Shown here piece by piece: positions 56,351-64,000 of a DNA stretch of 64,000 nucleotides. The notes beneath the pieces were generated by a model that saw nothing but the letters and a program-made list of their open reading frames with translations, had not been told where the DNA came from and made no database searches. The DNA comes from Anthonomus grandis grandis. Lineage: Eukaryota; Arthropoda; Insecta; Coleoptera; Curculionidae. Positions within the stretch are counted from its first letter, which is position 1. Each line of letters opens with the position of its first letter. The stretch lies in the NCBI RefSeq assembly GCF_022605725.1, contig NC_065548.1, positions 9,333,644 through 9,397,643 of the forward strand. Direction: 5' to 3'. Both the position numbers and the translations under genes were made by a program.

Positions 56351-56431
56351 GAAAAAACATATCATCATCAGATCAGGCTTTAGCTTCCAGGCAATCGTCT
56401 CATACTAATTGCAGTTCCATTCCAGACGAAG
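56351..56431 (+). CDS. Host PDZ gene, sixth coding exon (small, symmetric)
   Basis: The acceptor TTTTTTAG ends at 56350 and the donor GTAAGA starts at 56432. The exon is 81 bases, phase 1 to phase 1, encoding GKNISSSDQALASRQSSHTN and CSSIPDEG. It is polar and Ser-rich with no domain recognised. It is the third symmetric exon in a row, so several in-frame isoforms are possible. The call rests on good splice signals, phase match and composition like its neighbours; conservation cannot be checked here. Confidence 0.68.
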
Positions 56432-58034
56432 GTAAGAGAGAAATAATTAATTAATTAAGAAAAAAATAGTAATTAATTGCATACAATTTATACAGGGTAA
56501 CCACTAAGGACAATAAAATAAATGATAAAGCAACTTCCTAAAATGTCATTTTTAGGAATTAGCTTTGGAAACTCTCGTTGGAATTTATTTAATATTTTTC
56601 TTCTTCGTGGTTTTTTAGAAATTTGACTTTTCTCACTCTCAGCTGGAATTTGAGCTGGATAACGACATAAATATCATACATTTTTTTGGATTTTTTTGCA
56701 TCCTTAAGAATATTTATAGAGAACACTTTACTTATTCATATTTATGCTACATTTTTTATCTTAGGTTATTTGAGTTCTGCTATTCATAATTTCTGAGTAA
56801 TTAACCTTAGAACTTATTATTGGACTGTTTTACTTCTCAAATATTATTTATAAAATCAACTGTCCTCAATCTATCTCAATTTATTTCATATGTTTCCTTT
56901 AAGTAGTTTTTGAGTAATTTAACTTTTAGTGGGATTGGTCACCTGTGTACAGCTTCTGAGCTGACAGCTGGATAACTAAAGAAGTTAGAGTTGGATTGAT
57001 CTACATTCTTAATGATATTTGTAGGAAAAACCTCCTATAATCTAATGCTATTTATTTTATATTTTTTCTTCCAGTAGGTATTGAGTAATTTGGGTTTTAG
57101 TGCGAGTAGGTTGTCTACACTTTGAATATATTCTTAATATATTCCATGAATATTTAAAATTCCTTTACGAACATTCCCTCTTAGATATGAATATTCTACC
57201 AAAATTGCTGGAACTTGTTCAGAGGACTAGGTTAAATTTAAAACTCACGGATGCCCTCTACACCTAGCTTACATCATCAAAACCTATAAAAAAATGATAA
57301 AAAATGTAAAAAGTAGTACGCCAATGCGATTAAAACAAACCGAAATCCATTATACGTACTTAGACTCGAATTATCTCTAAAAATATACCTGCTGTATTTC
57401 AAGCAATAAACAATTTATAAACCCGCTTTTAACACTAACATTATACGAGTGCGAATCCGTCGTGGTAGTGAGTGTGTTTTCCTCGCTAACTTCTTAATAT
57501 TTTCCGGAGTTTTTCCCAAGTGTTCCGATGTGAAAAAGTGCTGTTTTTTATTTTAAAATTGAATTTTTCTCATATCGAGTTTTTAGGTTCAATGTCAAGG
57601 CAGTTAATAATGATGTCGGTAAATAATAATCGCGTCACGCGTATTTTAAAAATCACGTTTGTGGTTATCGTTTTCGATTTTTTTAAAGATTAAATGGAAG
57701 ATTTGTGTATGAGAGGTACTGGTTTAGTTCTAGATTATTGATCTAATGAGAATTTTTGTATTTTTAAGTTATTTCATGAAATGGCCATTACTCAAGAAAC
57801 CAAAGAGGTAGAGAATTCAATTTTTAAATACAGGTAGCTCAAATGAAATTATTGGACACATTTTTCTGCATTTTTTCACAAAAAAATTGTTCAAGGGGAA
57901 AAATCGAACTTCAAAGTTTCAAAATGTTACTGTGACAAAATAGCCATATTTCAAGACATCGGAGAAATATGTCTTGAAATATGTTAGGTTGAAATTTGAA
58001 AATAAAGGGAGTTCATAAAAAATTAATAAACTCT
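56432..58034. other. Intron 6 left part: degenerate repeat and unique stretch
   Basis: From about 56480 to 57110 the phrases GAGTAATTTAACTTTTAGTG / GAGTAATTTGGGTTTTAGTG and GAGCTGGATAAC / CAGCTGGATAAC recur, so a degenerate repeat of roughly 200-400 bases is present. 57250-57670 is unique and CpG-bearing (possible promoter, listed separately). 57760-58000 resembles 62160-62290 (ATGG CTATAT/CATATT-TCAA, TTCAAAGTTT-AAAATGT), so these flanks of the LTR element are parts of one older repeat. No gene is supported. Confidence 0.4.
57400..57670 (+). promoter_or_regulatory. Possible internal promoter upstream of the large exon
   Basis: TTATAAAC at about 57415 looks like a TATA box, followed about 30 bases later by a GC-richer, non-repetitive stretch (CGAGTGCGAATCCGTCGTGG) of the kind seen in insect 5' UTRs. 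Possible donors follow, for example GTCG then GTAAAT near 57616. An ATG-led nine-codon frame just before that donor would be phase 0 and would not fit exon 7, so a product from here would have to start at an internal ATG of exon 7. Only sequence appearance supports the call; transcript ends would decide it. Confidence 0.25.
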
Positions 58035-58357
58035 TGTAACGATAATGTAAACATCGAGAAAGCACCTGATTTTTCATCATTTCGGAATGACACAAGTAGT
58101 ACACCGCACCGCGTCTCGAAGGTTGACGGGAATCTTCCGGAACAGCGTTCTGCCGAGTATATAAGGAGCCGCGACGCCAATACTTGTCAGTTTAGTGAAG
58201 TAAACTTCGGAATATTGGCGCGAAATTTAAATAGCTGTATTTAAATACAGAAAAAATAAAATTTCTATTAGTCGTGAGTGATCGTGTTTTCGTAGTGAAG
58301 TGGGTAAATAAATTAGATGACTATTTACTATTGTTCACTACGAACGGAAAAATGTCA
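58035..58357 (+). repeat. 5' LTR of the gypsy-type element
   Basis: Starts TGTAACGATAATG and ends near GGAAAAATGTCA. Shares CGTCTCGAAGGTT, GAGTATATAAGGAGCCGC-like TATA region, GGAATATTGGCGCGAAATTT and CGTGAGTGATCGTGTTTT with the 3' LTR. The TATA-like GTATATAAG at 58157 and the following TTGTCAGT would be the element's promoter. Confidence 0.78.
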
Positions 58358-59289
58358 GTCAACTGGACATTGATAAAAAATAAATTCTAGTAAATTGAAA
58401 TTTAAAGTATGTGAAAAAGATAAAGCTGTTGGATTAAACCTTGGTTAAATAAAAAATGACTTAAAAAAGGCGATGATCCGGACAACTTTGTTTTTCTTGG
58501 TGCAAGTGATTTCGGTCAATGGTTGCAAGGTTTGATTTGCTAAAAAATTCCGTCAACCTGGAATTATGCCAAGTTGGAAGAAAACATTTTGGAAAACAAT
58601 GCTAATTTAAAAAGTGACCTTGGGAAAAAGCTAAGAGAGAATTCTGTCAGGTTATAAAAAAGGATTTTAGAGAACAAGAAAGAATTAAAAGAAAAAATTC
58701 TGAAAAACTCTTGTTTACTTGAAAAACCTATTTTTTCTTTGATGGAGAACAGAATTCAATAAGTTCAGTGGACATCAATGTCATCGATGAGCTGCCCTGT
58801 AGACCTTCAGCGGTGAACAATAATAACGAAGCTTGTGGCAATAGGGAATCGGTTGGACTAGTGCGCTTTAAATCGCCTCAATTACCATCAAATTGAGGCG
58901 ATGGCATTCAGAGAAGACCCTGCTGTCATCCTGCAAAAAATGTCTCTCGAACAACAAGAAGTGTACGACCACCACACATGTCTTACAAGAATTTTAAGTC
59001 GATATTGCACGTTTGGTTTGATTGACATATCCAGATGTCCAGGAATGATGGACGGTGGGATGTCCTCATATCAGGCACGACTTCGAGGAATCAAAGCGAA
59101 TCATTTGAGTGGTCATTGGAGGACGCAGCCGCCAGGACCGGAAGTTGAAGTCTTGAAAATATGACAAGGCAGGTCACATAAGAAGCCACTGTCCAGAAAA
59201 CGCTAATTCTACTACCGCCAATTCGAGAAATTAAAGAAAGTCAACGCAAAGATATAGTCCATTCTGCAGCTAAGGTTTAGCAATCAAAA

Positions 59290-61800
59290 TGGCATCTACG
59301 AACAGCGACGGAGGACCGAGCAAATGTCCATGGTGAAACAAACGTTACGTTAACCATAGGAAAAGCCACATTTGAACATCCTGTGATAGTGGCTAAGATT
59401 AAGGATGTGGTGATCAGCGGACATAATGAACACCAAGAGTTTCAAGTTAATCTTTGAGCAGGGAGTCCTGAAGGAAGTTGTTTCGCATCATGAGAGGGAT
59501 GACAATATTCGAGTCCTACTTCAGGAGGAAGCTTTGATACCAGAACGGAGCGAGATCGTTCTGGAGGGCTGCGTTGATAGCAAGACCACGAACGGTGAAG
59601 TAGTCATGCTTGAATCTGCTTTGCATGACAATGCTGTTGGTCAAGGCATCCCTTGTACGCACTGAAAGGAGTATTCCTGTGAGCGTAATGAATATCAATC
59701 ATTATCCTTTGCTGTACAAGTAGGACACTGCTCTGCAGTTTCAGTAATACTCCGACAAGTTGCGAATGTGTACATTAACCGGGAAGCCATTCCGAAAGTA
59801 TTAGAAGAGACATTTAGTAGACAGATATCGAGACGTTTTTGATACTGGGAAGAAAGGCAGGACCAAAATAATCCAGCACATAATCGATACAGGAAATGCT
59901 CGTCCTATGGCTAAGAGAGAAAAGGCTGATAAAATTATTGAGAGTGTGACCCCTCGGTCATACTCTCAATAATTTTAAGGTGGCAACTTTTTGTAAGGTG
60001 CCAACCATGTAGCATTCCATGGTCTTGACCGGTGGTACCGGTAAAAAAAAAAACGGCTCGACCAGATATTGAGTAGATTACCGGTAGCTAATAACGTGAC
60101 TAAAAAGGACAGCTATCCTCTTCCTCGCATTGGTGATGCTTTGGACATCCTGCCTGGATTGAAGATTGGAAAAATGGATACTGACAAGTTGAGTTGAGTT
60201 GGCCCCCTGAAGATCGCGAAAAGACGACTTTCATATTGGGTGCTGGATTATTGCAGTTTAACGTGATGCCATTTGATGACTGTCCTGGAAGTCTTGCCTG
60301 GTTTACCTTGATAATATTATTTTGGTAGGAAAATCGTTTGAGGGCCACATGAATCTAGAAGAAGTGTTCTTGAGGCTACGAGGTTCCGGATTAAAGTTAA
60401 GCATAAACAAATGTCATCTGTTTCAAAGAGCTGTGCAGTATTCAAACGGCGGATCAAGGAGTTGCGATTGACAAGGCAATGGCAGCCTGTCAAAGATTGG
60501 CCAGTTCCCGAAAACAAGCATGAGCCACGCAGTTTCTTGAGACTATGCACTTACTACTCACGCTATATGAAGGGATTTTCCAACATCCCAAACGGTTGAC
60601 CAGGCTGACAGAAGGAGAAGGAACATTGACCGAAAGGTCCCAAGACTGTCAGGAAGCCTTCGATTTGCCTATCCGAAGCTTTGCCCTACCTAAAGGGAAA
60701 TTTATACCGACGCTAGCGATGTGAGCATAGGGGCTGTGTTCTGCCAAATCCAGGATGGCCAAGTCATTGGCTAGTAGACGTAAGACGCTGTCCAAGCCAG
60801 AGCGCAACGATTGCGACACTTGCCGAGAGTTGATAGCTTTTGTGAAAGCAATGGAGCACTTCTACGGGTACCTCTGTGGGAAGAAGTTTCTGCTGTGAAC
60901 TGACCATGCAGCTTTAAAATGGCTCTTTTATTTTTTCATCTGGAGAGTTAAGTGGAAGGATGGACAGAGAGGCTACAGAAGTTTGACTTTAACGCTGAAC
61001 ATCAAGCAGGGAAAATTCATAGAAATGCAGACGCTCTATCAAGAATAGCCTGTCCAGAGGACTGCAAATATTGTCAGCGAGCAGAGGAGAAAAAAGCTTA
61101 GTTATTAAGAACCACCATCGTCTACAATATTTGGGATTTTATAAGAGACCAAGAGGATAATTCCGATACCCAGATAGTCCTAACCCGGATAAAGGAAGTA
61201 GTCAACTTAGGAAGAAGTTGCCAAGCATCCTCCCTTTAGTTTTGGAAGATGGATTCTTGCAGTGGAACAGGACGGCAAAGAGGAAATCATGATGTCTAAA
61301 TGTCGGATTTTGAAGTTGATAGAGAAAATTCATGGCGGTGAGTCAGGAGGACACCTTGAAGTAACAAAGACTCTAGAAAAGGTGAGGGACAGTTTTGACT
61401 GTGTCAATAGGAAGACAGACGTAAGGGACTGATGCAGGAAATGCGTTATACGTGCGGCAAGTAATGGTCAGCAGAAAAAGCAGAATACTTTGATGCGTCA
61501 GTACAACTTGGGAAATCCCTTTGAAAGGATTGCTATTGGCGTTGCTGTTCTGTTTCCCAAATCAGAAGTAGGGAATAAGTACATTATGGTAGTTTATGAT
61601 CGTGATGGGGTACTTCAGCAAATCGGTTGAGGCATACCCTCTACCAAACCAGTAAGCCTCTAATATTGTCGACGTCTTAATAAGAGAATTGATCTGCCGA
61701 TTTGGTGTATCTTTGGAGCTATATTCAAATCACGGTCAAATTTTTAAATCTAGCTTGTTCCAGAACATCTATGACGCTTGAAATTAAGAAAACGAAAAAT
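59290..61800 (+). pseudogene. Gypsy-type pol remnant (protease, RT, RNase H, integrase)
   Basis: Across three frames: a protease-like part (GETNVTLTIGKATFEHPVIV near 59340; an 79-codon open piece at 59426-59665), RT start (KKDSYPLPRIGDALDILPG near 60100), later RT/connection pieces, and RNase H landmarks (YTDASDV-like near 60705, KPERNDCDTCRELIAFVKAM near 60800, TDHAALKWLF near 60900). Integrase landmarks are HGGESGGHLEVTKTLEKVRD (near 61335), a zinc-finger CRKCVI and GNPFERIAIGVAVLFPKSE (near 61510). Nonsense codons and frameshifts occur throughout and the RT YxDD region is scrambled. The copy is inert. Confidence 0.75.
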
Positions 61801-61813
61801 AATGCATTCCACC

Positions 61814-62145
61814 TGTATCATGGTGAAATGCATGAAAAGAAACATTTATCAGTATTGCGTCGTTCCGAAATAATAAGACGTCTCGAAGGTTAGCGGGAAT
61901 TTTCCGAAACGGCCTTCTGCCAAGTATATAAGAAGCCGCAACGCCGATAGTTGTCAGTTGTCAGTTCAGTAAAGTAAAGCTCGGAATATTGGCGCGAAAT
62001 TTAAATAGTTATAAATAAATACAGTAAAAATAAATATCTCTAGTAATCGTGAGTGATCGTGTTTTTGTAGTAAAGTGTGTAAATAAGTTAGTTGACTTTT
62101 TTCGATTGTTTTAATTCACACCTACAGAACGGGAAAAACGCTACA
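61814..62145 (+). repeat. 3' LTR of the gypsy-type element
   Basis: Starts TGTATCATGGTG and ends AAACGCTACA. Matches the 5' LTR most clearly from CGTCTCGAAGG (61871) onward, with scattered differences that imply an old insertion. Its TATA-like AGTATATAAG (61923) points toward exon 7 on the same strand, so it could act as a cryptic promoter for the large exon. Confidence 0.75.
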
Positions 62146-62456
62146 CCCTATTTCAAAACTTTTTTGTAAAAACCAAATTAAAAGATGAAGTATCGATCTT
62201 CAAAGTTTAAAAATGTGTAAAAATTAGAATTCTCATAAAATGGCTATATCTCAAAAACCTGTACCTCTCGATCAATACACGTCATCAATACATCTCCTCT
62301 GACCGATAAAAAAAAACCCTTATTTTCTCACTAATTTCTCAGCTAAACAGCACTTTCTCACAAAAAAACCTTCTCGCCCCAACCGCTTAATACTTCTTTA
62401 CTTTTTGGTGTTGAGGACACTTTAATCAAATACCGAGAAAATTTCGTGTCATGTAG
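62146..62456. other. Short intron stretch between the 3' LTR and the large exon
   Basis: Holds the partner of the repeat at 57760-58000 and then the acceptor region of exon 7. The polypyrimidine tract before ATGTAG is weak, so the true acceptor may need confirmation. Minus-strand frames at 62358-62618 and 62491-62766 overlap the exon and are shadows. Confidence 0.45.
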
Positions 62457-64000
62457 GACCCCACCGGGAAAACGAAAATAACGAGGACCTTCAACAAAAC
62501 GAAGAAATGAACAACGAACCGTCAGACAAAATGTCGAAAAGCAAAAAACGCAGAGAACGCAGAAAAAAAACCCGCAATCGTAACTTAACAGAAGTTGCAC
62601 CCGAACCCGAGAAACCACCCGAAGAAGTCATAAGAGAACCCGCCCACGATAAACTAGAATTCCTAAGACTTAAACGGATCGAGCACAAGTACAAAGTCGA
62701 ATCTCCGAAAGAACTCACGACACTCGAAAACACTAAAAAAACTAAGAAGCGAATAGTCAAAAGCAAAAGTCTCGACGACGAGGACTTCCTTAAGATCCAA
62801 GAGCTCTCGGAAGCAAGTGAAACAGAAGAATATCCAGGTCATAACGTCATCATATCCGAAGCTTCTTCAGAAGAAAACCTCTTGGAGGATGTGGAAGATC
62901 GTCCTCACGTGAGCCAACAAGAAGAGGAAGCTCTACGCACCTTTTTATCGGGTCTGAACCTCGTGAACTCCCCAGAAGAATCCGCTAAAGATTTATACGA
63001 ACGAACTAGTGGCCTTAAAGACCCTAAAGCCAAAAGGCTTCAAAAACGCAAAGAGCTTGAAGAATACTTTAGACCCATAGCGGAAAACCCTAGATACTTA
63101 GACGCGATATCTGAAGAAGCAAGTGACTTAAGTGATAAAGAAGCGCCAGCAGTGAAGAATCACTTGAAGCAAGGAACACCTGAACAGGATTTACTTAAAG
63201 TGAGAGCAGAGGAGATTTTCATTGAAAAACCCCTTTTGGTGGAAGCAAAAGAGCTCGAGGAGGACCTTTGTAGTACTGCTAACATTTCTAGTGAACAAGC
63301 TGAAGTTGTTTATTTGAATGATTCAAGTGAATCATCACGTTCTAGTGGTGATTTTACTGAAACCTCTGAGGGTCTTCATGACAATGGAAAACCTCTATGT
63401 CCTTCATCAACGGTTATAGAAGAAAACTCGTTTTTTTCTCAGCTGACACCTCCTCCCACCCCAGATGGTATCCTTAATGGCACTAACAAGAAATCTCCAT
63501 CATTTGATTATACCAGGATACCCAATATACTTACAGGAAAAGAACCGGAGGGTAAAAATCTTCACAATGGAAATCTTGACGAACCTTTGGAAGAGGTGTC
63601 ACAGGTTGATGCTGCTCCTAAAGTCAAAGAAATATTAATGAAACCAATATCAAACGAATATCACCACCTACAATCTACTAAAAACGGCATTGAAGATACT
63701 AAAGGGCACATCCTTAAGAGTGGCTACGGTTCCAACAAGACTGACAGTCAAAAGTTGCTTGAGTTTGATAACATCATTAAACTGAATAAGACAGTACCAG
63801 TTGAAAACCTCCAGATACTCACATGCAGTGAAACCATCACAAACCTTGAAAATTTAAAAATAAATTTGACAAAAAGTGATATCAGCTGTGATAAGGTTGA
63901 TAATGAATGCATTATAGGAGATGTAATAAGAGATAAGGAGTTAACGAAAATAAATGGAACTCTTGAAGAAGTACTTGGAAATGATGAAAACGGAGGTAAA
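62457..64000 (+). CDS. Host PDZ gene, large seventh coding exon, cut by window end
   Basis: An open frame of 514 codons runs from the acceptor ATGTAG (ending 62456) to the last base of the window with no stop. It joins in phase to the sixth exon. The protein is highly charged and probably disordered. A Lys/Arg cluster (KSKKRRERRKKTRNR, about residues 237-251 of the joined protein) could be a nuclear-localisation or actin-binding basic patch. Glu-rich stretches follow, with a short, more ordered-looking segment around DLYERTSGLKDPKAKRLQKR and a proline motif QLTPPPTP near residue 538. Codon use is more GC-rich at its 5' end than the introns. No LIM or other folded domain is seen before the edge. 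A GGTAAA at the very end could be a donor. Internal ATGs at 62507 and 62531 could start a PDZ-less isoform. Synaptopodin-type proteins also follow their PDZ with long disordered tails, which fits but does not prove homology. Confidence 0.88.

Larger units (their letters stand above)
58035..62145 (+). mobile_element. Ty3/gypsy-type LTR retrotransposon, decayed and internally deleted
   Basis: Two direct LTRs (58035-58357 and 61814-62145) frame an interior of about 3.46 kb, shorter than an intact gypsy element. On the + strand, fragments of a Gag/protease region, reverse transcriptase, RNase H and integrase appear in the normal order, all with many stops and indels. No envelope-like frame is seen. 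It lies in intron 6 in the gene's sense orientation, ending about 310 bases before exon 7. No clear target-site duplication was found. Confidence 0.8.

Noticed and set aside
57616..57625. Alternative coding start spliced at GTAAAT with ATG-led nine codons upstream
   Set aside because: The donor phase (0) does not match the phase-1 start of exon 7, so it cannot be a coding first exon for that frame.
62358..62766. Two minus-strand ORFs of 86 and 91 codons
   Set aside because: They are antisense to the long phased exon 7; their Ser/Leu/Phe-rich composition is the complement of its Glu/Lys codons.
1..64000. tRNA, rRNA or other structured housekeeping RNA genes
   Set aside because: I scanned for tRNA B-box-like GGTTCGANTCC and for rRNA-like stretches by eye and saw no credible hit.

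Overview
This is eukaryotic, intron-rich, very AT-rich DNA. It looks like an insect nuclear genome, possibly a beetle, but the order is a guess. The pointers are GT-AG splice sites, rosa-type (DD41D) mariners, pogo-like elements, RTE- and Jockey/CR1-type LINEs and a Ty3/gypsy element. I see no bacterial operons, tRNA or rRNA genes, or CRISPR arrays.

One host gene on the + strand spans almost the whole window. I rebuilt seven coding exons by splice signals and reading phase: 1016-1111, 21375-21526, 31617-31693, 31979-32089, 53919-54029, 56351-56431 and 62457 to the right edge. They join in frame into 724 codons with no stop. Exons 1 and 2 together encode an N-terminal PDZ domain with a GGAPWGF loop, closest by eye to the PDZ of synaptopodin-2/myopodin-type sarcomeric and actin-associated proteins. 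The rest is Ser/Thr-rich linker and a large, charged, disordered exon. The introns are about 20.3, 10.1, 0.3, 21.8, 2.3 and 6.0 kb.

Nearly everything else is intronic repeats. Intron 1 holds a TSD-flanked, broken ORF for a charged protein (1.67-2.87 kb) and an RTE-like LINE whose endonuclease is split by a 34-bp minisatellite array (3.0-6.6 kb). It also holds a second RTE fragment (9 kb), mariner A sitting between inverted satellite arms (9.96-13.37 kb), a 251-bp tandem duplication, a pair of inverted G-quadruplex motifs (16.4-16.7 kb), a 380-bp near-palindrome (17.3-17.67 kb) and mariner B (17.95-20.23 kb). Intron 2 holds a CpG-bearing island with a hairpin, a LINE fragment, two pogo-like elements (23.4-25.3 and 25.9-28.4 kb) between three copies of an unnamed repeat, and an RTE LINE followed by three hammerhead-like motifs (28.99-30.88 kb).

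Intron 4 holds a broken Jockey/CR1-like LINE (32.5-35.8 kb) and an inverted reverse-transcriptase fragment. It then has about 13 kb of a minisatellite built on a TTCCAGGCATTTGAAA-like core that flips strand every few hundred bases and has a ~750-bp higher-order period. A Jockey/CR1-like LINE (50.9-52.5 kb) follows. Intron 5 is mostly one mariner with a nearly intact transposase. Intron 6 is mostly a decayed gypsy-type LTR element ending about 310 bp before exon 7.

I found no clear new molecular machine. The most unusual structures are the alternating-polarity intronic minisatellite with its splice-acceptor-like core, the recurring CTGATGA-stem-GAAA motifs, and the nested palindromes.
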